In this document: positions 32,284-40,520 of the stretch, piece by piece
Layout of the letters: every line of letters begins with the position of its first letter
Position numbering within the stretch: the stretch's first letter is position 1
Source of the DNA: M30B80 sp965656935
GTDB lineage: Bacteria; Pseudomonadota; Alphaproteobacteria; Rhodobacterales; Rhodobacteraceae
Direction: 5' to 3'
Length of the DNA: 64,000 nucleotides
Assembly: GCA_965656935.1 (NCBI GenBank)
Contig: CBFHMG010000009.1
Coordinates: 1 to 64,000, forward strand
Notes under the pieces: model-generated
What the model was told of the DNA's origin: nothing
The model's database searches: none
The model's input: only the letters and a program-made list of their open reading frames with translations
Translations under genes and position numbers: made by a program

Positions 32284-34413
32284 TTATGCGGCTTTGGCAG
32301 GGTAGGGCTGCTCGGCCCTTATGAGGCGGCTTTCCAATGCGGATAGGTTAAGAAGGCGGCGTTCGAGAACTTCCATCTTGCTTTGCAAACGGTGGCCAAG
32401 ACTTGCGCAGCGGTCTGGATCACGCGCCAGGCTTTCCAGTTCCATCTGGTCTTGTTTGAGTACATGGGTCTGTTCAGCGATGAGATCGTCAATCATGCGC
32501 TGCATGATCTGAATTCGTGACATGCCCGCGCCCGCGCGCTCGACCTGTGCCTCGTTGAAGGCTGCAAGTATCTTCTCGACCGAGGGACGCAATTCGGCTG
32601 CTGCAATCGCGCGCAGCGCATTGATGGATTTTTCGCAATTCACGCTTGGGCTCTTCCAGAACGCCCACCCCCGATCCGCAATCAATTCCACCTTTAAGGT
32701 GGATTTGGCCAAAGTCAGGGTCGAGGAGAAATCATCATAGGGAAGGTTATCCAACCCGATGTTTTCGGTGGGGTCCTCAAAGTGATCCTTGATGGCCTGA
32801 CGGCATGCACTGATGCAATTTGACAGCGCGACATCGGTGCCCGCGCGTGATTTGCGGAAGAATTCCGTGATCTGCGCATCCATATTGGCCTGAAGCGGGC
32901 TTGTGTCGATTTCCAAGGCTTTGGGCGCTTTGCCCGAGACCTTGCTTCGGAAAAGTTGGTCTTCGAAGACAGGTTTTTGGTCCTGTACGAAGCCGTCGAT
33001 CGTACTGATCAAGCTCTTTTCTAGGCTGGTCCAATAGCGTGCCACGATCTTTTCGATCTGGGTGTCTGCCAATTCGATCTGGTCTTCCAACTGTTTCTGG
33101 ATGTCTCGGTATTGCGATATCTGCGCACCCAAATCCTCGACGGCCGCCTCTGCAACATCTGTGCGCAGACACTCCATCTGGGTTTGCAAACTGTCGCGCT
33201 CGCGGCGGCTGACAAAGAGCATGGCGGCAATTTCGGCGCGAATATCGCTTATCAATTGGGCCAAATGGCGCGATCCTACGCCATTATCGATCACGCCTGA
33301 AAGGGTCGCTTTGACCTCATCAAGCCCCGAAGCCAGCATCAGGCGATCGAACTGATCTTCGGGAACATGGCCGTATTTGCCCTGAATATAGGCGGCCAAT
33401 TCCTCGGTGTCGATTTCATCGCGTTCCTGCGCGGCTTCGTCATCATTGCGCATAACAAGATCGGCCATATAGGCGCTGCCTGATACGATCGAAAAATCGA
33501 TTTCGGGAATTGCAGCCCGCAATCTGTGCTCGACATCTTCGATCACACGGGGGAGTTGGGTCGCATAATCATCCAACTCGTCAATCCGGTTGATGAAAAT
33601 CATCACATCCTTGTCGTCCTGCTTGGCAAGAATACGGATCAAAGCGATGTCGACATCGGTCAAAGGTTGATGCGCTGACAGAACCACCACGAAGGAGTCC
33701 GATTTGTCGAGGCTACGACAGGTGAATTCATCGCGCACAAGGAACGGGTCATTCACGCCAGGTGTATCGGTGATGATCGTGGGCACCTGAAACTGGGGCA
33801 TCTGCATATAGACATTGGCAACCTTGGTCAGTGCCGCATAACGCCCAAGGCTTTCCCGCTCGAGGCCCTCATCCGAGCCGGGGCCTGCGCAGACATAGCG
33901 CTTGAGCAGGTCAGCCGAGAGAAAATCATAATCATGGGAACCGCCCAAAAGCGTGCGATAGTATTTCCCAAGCCGCTTTTCGGCACGCGCGCGCATTTGT
34001 TCGGATTGCTCGCGTAACAATTCGCTATCGAAACCCGGCAGGAGTTGTTCTGCCAATTGGCGGATCTTGGTCCCCCCATTGATAATTTCGTCCCAATCGC
34101 TTTCATCGAAGAATTCAAAACGCGCGCCCGAGGCAGGGTCTCCGGGCATATTTACGCGAATATTGGTCACCACCGATGTCCATGGATTTACATCGTTTGG
34201 CAGGAAATCATGCTGGTTCAAAAAGGCATTGAGAAAGGTCGATTTCCCCGCTTTGACCTGCCCGATAACAGCAATTTTCGCGGCCCATCCATCGAGCCTG
34301 TCACGCAGGTCCCGCACCGTCTCGCGCTGTTTGCGATCAACGATCTTGTCGAGCTGGTCCAGCGTCTGGCGCAGGTAGTCAAGTTCCTGCTTCTGATTGG
34401 GTGCAATCTTCAT
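32284..34413 (-). CDS. Dynamin-like GTPase (second copy)
   Basis: This 709-residue protein has an N-terminal helical segment (1-45) and a dynamin-type G domain: G1 GQVKAGKST at 51-59, FLPNDVNPWTSV with the switch-I Thr at 70-81, G3 DTPGVND at 216-222 and G4 NRID at 275-278. Residues 380-700 are mostly helical with coiled-coil stretches, as expected for a stalk, and contain a Trp-rich patch GWAFWKSP at 582-589 that may touch membrane. No transmembrane helix is seen. It overlaps the small GTPase gene before it by 4 bp and is clearly paralogous to the product of 35306-37282. Bacterial dynamins bend, fuse or stabilise membranes; this one's process is unknown. Confidence 0.9.
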   Translation of the reverse strand: MKIAPNQKQELDYLRQTLDQLDKIVDRKQRETVRDLRDRLDGWAAKIAVIGQVKAGKSTFLNAFLNQHDFLPNDVNPWTSVVTNIRVNMPGDPASGARFEFFDESDWDEIINGGTKIRQLAEQLLPGFDSELLREQSEQMRARAEKRLGKYYRTLLGGSHDYDFLSADLLKRYVCAGPGSDEGLERESLGRYAALTKVANVYMQMPQFQVPTIITDTPGVNDPFLVRDEFTCRSLDKSDSFVVVLSAHQPLTDVDIALIRILAKQDDKDVMIFINRIDELDDYATQLPRVIEDVEHRLRAAIPEIDFSIVSGSAYMADLVMRNDDEAAQERDEIDTEELAAYIQGKYGHVPEDQFDRLMLASGLDEVKATLSGVIDNGVGSRHLAQLISDIRAEIAAMLFVSRRERDSLQTQMECLRTDVAEAAVEDLGAQISQYRDIQKQLEDQIELADTQIEKIVARYWTSLEKSLISTIDGFVQDQKPVFEDQLFRSKVSGKAPKALEIDTSPLQANMDAQITEFFRKSRAGTDVALSNCISACRQAIKDHFEDPTENIGLDNLPYDDFSSTLTLAKSTLKVELIADRGWAFWKSPSVNCEKSINALRAIAAAELRPSVEKILAAFNEAQVERAGAGMSRIQIMQRMIDDLIAEQTHVLKQDQMELESLARDPDRCASLGHRLQSKMEVLERRLLNLSALESRLIRAEQPYPAKAA

Positions 34414-35309
34414 GACATGTTCCTATCCATCTTCATGGCCATCCGCGCACGCGCATTGCCAATCTTGGTCACGACATCACGCGGGACAGGCCGTGCCGTC
34501 GTGGTGTGATCCTGAGGTGTGGAGGGGGTGTTTTCCCGACGGAGATCGGGGTTAACAGGGTTTAAACACGCAGGCGTGGAGGCGGCCCCGGTCTTGGATT
34601 GTGCCGCGGCGAAATCAGATGCGATTACGCTCTCGGCGCCTGTCAGGGGCAGGCCTTTGCTCAGGCGGGCGATATGATGCGAGATATCTGCGATATCCTC
34701 GTCATTGATCAAAGACGCCATCACGATATGGTCAAAGAACCTGCTTGCCTCGCGGGTCACGCGGCGCTTCACGCGGTCTGCCGAATGCGCATCTGTCATA
34801 CGATCAGCATGGGTGATGATCATTGTTGCGCTCAACAGTCGTTCCGGCATGTCGGTCCAGACGGATTTCTCGCTCTGGCGCCAAGCTTGTGTGGCATTGG
34901 AACACCAAACAACTGTATCCGCGAAATCCAGCATCCGTTCCCAGCTTTCCGAGGGGATATTCGGGTCGGAATTGCCTGGCGTATCAATGATGTCGAAGTG
35001 GCGCAGGCAGGGAGCGGGGTGGGACAGCACGCAATAGCTGGTATCCTCCACGCGGACCTCCTGCAGGCTGGCGGCAGGGCGTTCATTGCCCTCAAGATCA
35101 ACCGCCACCAAACCCAACGCGCCCGATACCAGCCAGATCGGCGGCAGAGCGGTTGCAGTGACATTCGAGGGAAGAACCTCTTGGGCCAATAGACCGTTGA
35201 TCAGCTTGGTCTTGCCCGAGCTGAATTCCCCCGCCACCATCACGCGCGGCTTGCGCGGGCGAATGTGCTGATGTTCCGTGATCGGGCTTTCTAGGTTGAA
35301 CGGTTTCAT
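34410..35309 (-). CDS. Small GTPase (first copy)
   Basis: This is a 299-residue GTPase with G1 GEFSSGKTK at 27-35, an intact G3 DTPGNSD at 109-115 and G4 THAD at 166-169. The G domain ends near residue 225. The tail from about 230 is low-complexity (Pro, Thr, Arg) and ends in a basic segment ARARMAMKMDRNMS. It shares QAWRQSEK with the last gene of the operon but lacks that protein's roadblock-like end. Start and stop overlap its two dynamin neighbours by 4 bp each, so the three are translationally coupled and probably form one complex. No function is known. Confidence 0.87.
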   Translation of the reverse strand: MKPFNLESPITEHQHIRPRKPRVMVAGEFSSGKTKLINGLLAQEVLPSNVTATALPPIWLVSGALGLVAVDLEGNERPAASLQEVRVEDTSYCVLSHPAPCLRHFDIIDTPGNSDPNIPSESWERMLDFADTVVWCSNATQAWRQSEKSVWTDMPERLLSATMIITHADRMTDAHSADRVKRRVTREASRFFDHIVMASLINDEDIADISHHIARLSKGLPLTGAESVIASDFAAAQSKTGAASTPACLNPVNPDLRRENTPSTPQDHTTTARPVPRDVVTKIGNARARMAMKMDRNMS

Positions 35310-37282
35310 GCGGACAACCTCTTGAGAGAATTCACCTGCGGCTCATCCGTGTCGTTGCCCGCAGCTTCACTGGACAGCTGTTCCACAATCGCCTTGCAGA
35401 AGTCACCCTGTTGCTTTGTGAAGCCCTGCACCGCATCCCGTGTCCTGAGAACGGCGGGATCGAAAAAGCCGGTTATCAGGTCATCAATCAAAGGGGCCGT
35501 CTCGGCTATGATGATGCTTTTATAGCGTTTTTCAGCAGCGCGGCTTGTACCGAAACGCCAGAACTTGCGCCACCATGATCCTTGCAAGTCAAATGAGAGG
35601 GTGCGTGCAAGAACAGTGGGTGTGGTATGTTTCGGCTGTTCGGGAAACTCGACCGAACTGCTCTCATGGAAGACGCCGATATCGTATTCCAGAATTTCCT
35701 GAATGCCGTCGAGCACCTGATCAAATCCGATCTCTCCCTCGCGGCGCAGTTTTGTGCAGGTCGACAAGAAGGCCGATTTCATCGCCATGCGCAGCCCCAT
35801 TGGGTCATGTGTCCATGATCCGATCTCGCCAAAGGCGTCGATATGGGCTTGAAGGGCTTCGAGGGCTGATTGGGTAAAGCTGTGTTGTGCGCGCTCAAGC
35901 CGTGTTCTCATATCGGCGCGCAGCTGTTCTGCTTTCTGGTCGAACTCGGCCAGCACCCGCGCATTCAGATCGTCCAGCTTTGCCTGCAACGCGTCGATAC
36001 TTATTGCTGCCGAATTCAAGCTGCCCGCACGGTTCCCAGCGACTTTTTCGACGGTCTCGCTCATTTCGATCAGCATGCGTAGATCATTGTCGACATCATT
36101 GAACATTGCGCGCGCGGGTCCCTCGACCACGCGTTTTGCGATGGCGGCCAGCAAAGGATACACGCCCGAGGACGCCATTGCCGCACGTCCAAGCGTTTCG
36201 GCATCGTCCAAATTCGCGCCATCATAGAGGCTGGCCAGCGATTTGCGGCTGGCGGGGGCCATAACCCCATCACCGCGCAAGGCGCAATTTGCCCAATAGC
36301 CCGACCCGAAAATGATCTCGATCTCGTTGCTCAGGCCAATGCGGGACAGGGTTCGGTTAATGGATTTTCGGATGTTTTCCTGCTCGCCGGCGGGATCTGC
36401 CAATTCGTCTATGCGGTTCACGAAGATCACCACCTCACGCGCTTCCACTGCGCAGATGATCCGCAGCAGGGCGAGGTCCATTGTCGACAGCGCTTGATGC
36501 GCCGAGAGCACGACAACGCAGACGCGGCTGTCGCTGATCGCATTCAGGGTGATCTGTTCACGCATCATGAAGGTGTCGTTAACACCTGGCGTGTCACGTA
36601 GGCACAGGCCTTTGGGCAGATGTGGGCGGTCAATATAGAGATCGGCCGATTTGGTCAGGTCGGCATAGACACCCTGTTGCGCTCCATCCTCAAGATCATC
36701 GGGATCACCATAGCAGATATAGCGATCAACGATGTCTTTTTCGATCGTCTCATAGCCATGGCTGGAGCCGATCAGCGTCTCGAATTCCGCACCAAGACGG
36801 GCCTCGGTTGTTTGGCGCATCTGGGTGACTTGCGACTTGACCTCTTCAACCTCATTCTCGAAGCCTGCCCGCTGTGCCATTTCTCCCAAACGACCGCCTG
36901 TGGCGACCAAACGGTCCCATTCATGCTGGTCAAAGAAACGGAAAAGGGCGCGCGTATCTTGCGGGCGGTTGCGGCTGTTAAGATGGAGCGCGGTGATCAC
37001 CGAGGTCCATGGGTTCACATCGGATGGCAGCAGATCGGTTTCGCCGATCAGCGCGTTCAACAATGTGCTTTTGCCTGCCTTGATCTGGCCGATTACGCTG
37101 ACCGAAGGCTCGAAGGACCTGATCTTGTCCAATACTTGTTCAATCGGCTCGTCGGCAAATTTCAGATATGTTTCAGAAAAATCCTCGACCACAGCTTCAA
37201 GCTTGGTCAGGTGGTCCCATAACTCATTGAGCTTGTTGAAAACCTGGCGATGCTTCTCGTGGATGAGGTCGATCTGGGACAT
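35306..37282 (-). CDS. Dynamin-like GTPase (first copy)
   Basis: This 658-residue dynamin-family protein begins with a helical N-terminus (1-58), then G1 GQIKAGKST at 65-73, LLPSDVNPWTSV with the switch-I Thr, G3 DTPGVND at 230-236 and G4 NRID at 289-292. The C-terminal half is helical with a heptad-like stretch (DALQAKLDDLNARVLAEFD). At 569-578 it has SWWRKFWRFG, an aromatic-basic motif like the membrane-contact tip of other bacterial dynamins. No transmembrane segment is seen. It lies second in the operon after the roadblock gene, with a 140-bp gap that contains a strong hairpin, and overlaps the next gene by 4 bp. Confidence 0.9.
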   Translation of the reverse strand: MSQIDLIHEKHRQVFNKLNELWDHLTKLEAVVEDFSETYLKFADEPIEQVLDKIRSFEPSVSVIGQIKAGKSTLLNALIGETDLLPSDVNPWTSVITALHLNSRNRPQDTRALFRFFDQHEWDRLVATGGRLGEMAQRAGFENEVEEVKSQVTQMRQTTEARLGAEFETLIGSSHGYETIEKDIVDRYICYGDPDDLEDGAQQGVYADLTKSADLYIDRPHLPKGLCLRDTPGVNDTFMMREQITLNAISDSRVCVVVLSAHQALSTMDLALLRIICAVEAREVVIFVNRIDELADPAGEQENIRKSINRTLSRIGLSNEIEIIFGSGYWANCALRGDGVMAPASRKSLASLYDGANLDDAETLGRAAMASSGVYPLLAAIAKRVVEGPARAMFNDVDNDLRMLIEMSETVEKVAGNRAGSLNSAAISIDALQAKLDDLNARVLAEFDQKAEQLRADMRTRLERAQHSFTQSALEALQAHIDAFGEIGSWTHDPMGLRMAMKSAFLSTCTKLRREGEIGFDQVLDGIQEILEYDIGVFHESSSVEFPEQPKHTTPTVLARTLSFDLQGSWWRKFWRFGTSRAAEKRYKSIIIAETAPLIDDLITGFFDPAVLRTRDAVQGFTKQQGDFCKAIVEQLSSEAAGNDTDEPQVNSLKRLSA

Positions 37283-37367
37283 TGTCTAGCCTTGTATCTG
37301 GAAGGAGAGAGGGCTCCAGAAATGTGCAAATAAAAGGGGTGCGTGCGTCGTCATTGGTGGTCTGGGG

Positions 37368-37406
37368 CAGCGCGGCGCTGCGGGGGTGTCCCGTTGCGCC
37401 GCGCTG
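37368..37406 (-). repeat. Strong hairpin between roadblock and dynamin genes
   Basis: CAGCGCGGCGC (37368-37378) and GCGCCGCGCTG (37396-37406) are exact complements. The loop can extend the stem by CGGG/CCCG after a two-base internal loop. No T-tract follows on the minus strand, so it looks like an mRNA-stabilising or partial-attenuation element that lets the roadblock protein exceed the dynamins. Confidence 0.7.
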
Positions 37407-37422
37407 GTTTTCAAAGATCGGA

Positions 37423-37779
37423 TTAGACCTTCAAAGTGCCTTCAATCTGCTTGGCTGCCAAACGCGCCATGCCGAGATTGGCTGTCTTACGATCAACTGC
37501 GAGGTACAGGAATACCGCGTTGTTGGCTTCCAATGGGCGGATCAGGTGATACTGGGTGCCAAGGGTGATCAGCATGTCTTCGATTTTGTCATCGAGACCA
37601 AGTGCCTTCATTGCTGTGTTCTTTGCGCGGACAACTTCGGTGTTTGCAGCGCCGGCAGCTTCGAGATCGAATTTTGCACCGGATTTTTCGCTGGCCAGCA
37701 TAAGGCCCGAGTCGGAGTCGACCAAGCATGCGCCGATGAAGCCTGCTACGTTCTTGAGTTCAGAGATATCTGTGGACAT
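37423..37779 (-). CDS. Roadblock/LC7 domain protein
   Basis: This 118-residue protein starts at ATG 37779 with AGGAAC upstream; the open frame continues upstream to 38094 without domain content. It is one complete roadblock/LC7 fold: helix MSTDISELKNVAGF, strands IGACLVDSDSGLMLASE, the long central helix NTEVVRAKNTAMKALGL, strands EDMLITLGTQYHLIRPL and FLYLAVDRKTANLGMA, and a final helix. Such proteins (MglB, conservon CvnB) dimerise and regulate small GTPases. Here it heads an operon of four GTPase genes, which suggests it controls or scaffolds them. It is cytosolic and has no signal peptide. Which GTPase it contacts is inference. Confidence 0.88.
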   Translation of the reverse strand: MSTDISELKNVAGFIGACLVDSDSGLMLASEKSGAKFDLEAAGAANTEVVRAKNTAMKALGLDDKIEDMLITLGTQYHLIRPLEANNAVFLYLAVDRKTANLGMARLAAKQIEGTLKV

Positions 37780-38145
37780 GTTCTTGTTCCTATTTTCTGC
37801 GCTATCAGTGGTTTGATTTTGATTAGCTATGGGGTTGTTTCTGTGATGCTGTTTTGATCGGAAGATTTGTCTAAAATCGGACGCAAAAGCGAAAACTTCG
37901 CGATTATTTCGGAATAGTTTGAGGCGGAAATGGGATGGCTTTGCCATGTTTCGCGGCCGCGATGGCGCAAACCGCCTGTTTTTATTGGCTTGCAGGTCCT
38001 GCGACCTAAATGAGCGGATTATTGGCCAAGATCTATTTCTCAGCGCGGCAGTTGGGATCATGCGCTGTGAAGATAATTTACGGGGACTCAGCAAAGAGCG
38101 CTTCTTAACGCTCCTGCAAGGCGCTGTTTTTCAACTTGGCGCGTC
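37780..38145. other. Intergenic stretch with operon promoter region
   Basis: No gene is supported in these 366 bp. It is AT-richer than average and lies upstream of the roadblock gene, so it should hold the promoter of the dynamin operon. It also follows the end of the convergently read YnjD-type gene. I could not place a convincing -35/-10 pair. The small repeat GCGAAAACTTCGC near 37890 is the only notable structure. Confidence 0.4.
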
Positions 38146-38787
38146 TCAAGCCGCAGTTAGCTGTAGGATCGTGCCAGATGCGGCTTTTGCATCCGCATGG
38201 TCATGGGTGACCAGCAAAGCAGGGATGTCGCGGTGGCGGATATGCTCGAAGGTGAAGGCGCGCAGGTCGTCGCGCAGAGCGGTATCAAGCTTTGAAAACG
38301 GCTCGTCCAGCAAGATGGCGCGTGGCTCCGAGAGCAGCATACGCATCAAGGCGGCGCGGGCCAGTTGGCCGCCTGACAGCGTGGCGGGGTCGCGGTCATG
38401 CATGCCGGAAAGGCCCGCGCGCTCTAGGGCTGTCTCGACCTTTTCGCGCCGTGCCGTGCGCCCGCGCAAATTCGCCGTCAAACCAAAGGCAAGGTTATCG
38501 CCAACCGAGAGATGCGGGAACAAGCCTGCATCTTGGAACATCACCCCGATCCGCCGTGCTTCAGGCGGCAGGGGGGCAAGGTCGCGCCCGTCCAGCCAAA
38601 TCCCGCCTGCTTGGGTAAACCCATTCGAGAGATGCCCGCCAATCGCATCCAGCAAGCTGGATTTTCCAATGCCCGACGGCCCCATGACACTCAGCACTTC
38701 GCCGCGTTGAACGGTCAGGCTCAGCGGCTCGAATAATGGGCCTGCGCCCTTTGGGGTGAGGGTCAGCGCGCGAAGCTCCAAACTCAT
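38146..38787 (-). CDS. ABC transporter ATP-binding protein, YnjD-like
   Basis: This is a 213-residue ATPase with Walker A GPSGIGKSS near residue 36, the Q-loop in VMFQDAGLFPHL, signature LSGGQLARAALMRML, Walker B AILLDEPFSKLD and switch His in LLVTHDHADA. It is the short type without a regulatory domain, as in ThiQ and YnjD. It overlaps the permease gene by 4 bp and is the last gene of the ynjB-C-D-like operon, which imports an unknown solute. Confidence 0.9.
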   Translation of the reverse strand: MSLELRALTLTPKGAGPLFEPLSLTVQRGEVLSVMGPSGIGKSSLLDAIGGHLSNGFTQAGGIWLDGRDLAPLPPEARRIGVMFQDAGLFPHLSVGDNLAFGLTANLRGRTARREKVETALERAGLSGMHDRDPATLSGGQLARAALMRMLLSEPRAILLDEPFSKLDTALRDDLRAFTFEHIRHRDIPALLVTHDHADAKAASGTILQLTAA

Positions 38788-40520
38788 GGCCTGTCTCCCG
38801 ATTGCAGCGCCCGCCTGTTGCGATAGAGGATCGCAGGCAGCATAAAAGCCGCCGCATAGGCGGCAAAGGGCAGCCCCGCCTGCAAGCTGGCATAAACCCC
38901 TGTCACCCGTCTATCTGAGGCAGAGGAAAGCGTCACGGCCTCGGTGGTCAATGTTGCGATCCGACCTGCGCCCATAAACAGCGTTGGCAGATATTGCGCG
39001 ACCGAAACCGCCACGCCGATGGCCGCCGCCGTCAGGATAGGGGTGAGCAATACGGGCAGTTTCACAAAGACCAACCGCCGCCATGGCCCCGCACCCAAAG
39101 CCGCCGCCGAGCGGAGCAGTTTCGGGTCCAGCGCGCGCCAAGGGTCGGAGAGCGCAATCATCACATAGGGAAAGACGAAAAGGGTCTGCGCCCAGATCAC
39201 CGCGGCATAGCCGCCTGTCAGGCCCATTTGCAGGAACAAGATGTTGAGCCCGAACAAAAAGCCGATCTGTGGCACGAGTAGGGGAAGATAGATCAAGACC
39301 TCTCGCGCATGCGCCCGCCCGCGCCCCCGCCGATCTTCGGCCTCCAGCCATGCCACCGCCAAAAGCAGCGATAGGCTTGTCGTGCCAAAGGCCAAAATCA
39401 GGGTATTTCCAAGCGCGTCCGCCCATCCCGAGGCAGGGCTTGCCCATGCCGTCAGCGACCAGCTTTGCGGCAAAAGCATCGGCCAGCTCCAGCGCCATGC
39501 CAGCGACCAGATCAGCAGCGCCAACATCGCCAAACCGCCCAAGACGAATAAAAGGCCCGAGAAGAGACCTGCCATCCAGAATAGCGGCTGCAGTGATAGC
39601 CCGCGCGCGCCACGGCGCAGCCACCAGCGCCCGATGAGGCGCGCGGCACGCTCGCATCCCCAAAGCAGGGCAAAGGCCCCCGCGACGAGGGCGGCCTGCA
39701 CCAAAGCGCCCGCCGATGCGGGCAGGAGCATGGTGATATCGGGCGAGGAAAACAGCCGCAGCAACAAGACCGCGAGGGTTGGCGGATGCGATGGCCCCAG
39801 AATAAGCGCCATATCCACAACCGAGAGCGAATAGGCCAGCACCACCATCACAGGCAGGCGGATCAGTGGCCAGATTTGCGGGGTGATCACCTTAAGCCAG
39901 ACCATGCCGCGCCCATAGCCAAGCGATTGACCAAGGGCCAGATGCTGGCGCACGGGCAATTGGCTGAGTGCCGCATAGATCACCAGCAGCAAGAAGGGCA
40001 GTTCCTTGACCATCAAGCCAAGGATCAGCGCGATCCCTGCGGGATCATTCACTGTGGCGATCATGGGCGGGCGGTCCCAGCCCGCGACAAGGGAGAGCGC
40101 CCGCGCGATCCAGCCTGAGGGTGCCAGCAGAAAGGCCAAACCAATCGCCATGGCAGCATGGGGGGCGGCCAGAAAGGGCGTGAGCAAACGCCCTCGGGCG
40201 CGGGCCGAGAGGCGTCCATACATCGCAGCCGTCAGCCCGATGGCAAGAATGAAGGACAGAAATGTTGCAACCAATCCTGTGAACAGGCTCAGCCGCAGCG
40301 CAGTCCCAAAGCCAGGCGTGGCCACCAATTGCGCGAAAGGCGCGAGCGAGAAGCTCTCAGACCCGATGGAGGGCAGGATCGACACACCCGCGCGGGCCGT
40401 TTGCCACAGCCCCGCCGCAATAGGGAGCAATAGCCCCCCGATCACCGTGACCAGCACAATCGCGCTGAGGGGGGCTGCCTTTGCGCGGCCTGCTCTCACG
40501 GGGTGTAGCGCCTTGCCCAT
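38784..40520 (-). CDS. ABC transporter permease, fused double-domain YnjC-like
   Basis: This 578-residue permease has about twelve helices in two halves, each with a coupling segment (QSLGYGRGMVWLKVITPQI near residue 200 and RSAAALGAGPWRRLVFVKL near residue 480). The two halves replace separate permease subunits. This arrangement, with a ThiQ-like ATPase and the YnjB-type binding protein, is that of YnjBCD. It overlaps the binding protein's gene by 25 bp and the ATPase by 4 bp. The substrate is unknown; related systems carry thiamine or iron, which the sequence does not decide. Confidence 0.88.
   Translation of the reverse strand: MGKALHPVRAGRAKAAPLSAIVLVTVIGGLLLPIAAGLWQTARAGVSILPSIGSESFSLAPFAQLVATPGFGTALRLSLFTGLVATFLSFILAIGLTAAMYGRLSARARGRLLTPFLAAPHAAMAIGLAFLLAPSGWIARALSLVAGWDRPPMIATVNDPAGIALILGLMVKELPFLLLVIYAALSQLPVRQHLALGQSLGYGRGMVWLKVITPQIWPLIRLPVMVVLAYSLSVVDMALILGPSHPPTLAVLLLRLFSSPDITMLLPASAGALVQAALVAGAFALLWGCERAARLIGRWWLRRGARGLSLQPLFWMAGLFSGLLFVLGGLAMLALLIWSLAWRWSWPMLLPQSWSLTAWASPASGWADALGNTLILAFGTTSLSLLLAVAWLEAEDRRGRGRAHAREVLIYLPLLVPQIGFLFGLNILFLQMGLTGGYAAVIWAQTLFVFPYVMIALSDPWRALDPKLLRSAAALGAGPWRRLVFVKLPVLLTPILTAAAIGVAVSVAQYLPTLFMGAGRIATLTTEAVTLSSASDRRVTGVYASLQAGLPFAAYAAAFMLPAILYRNRRALQSGDRP

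Noticed and set aside
30405..38145. tRNA-Ser as integration site for the dynamin operon
   Set aside because: No integrase and no repeat of the tRNA 3' end was found near 37.8-38.2 kb, so an island cannot be claimed.
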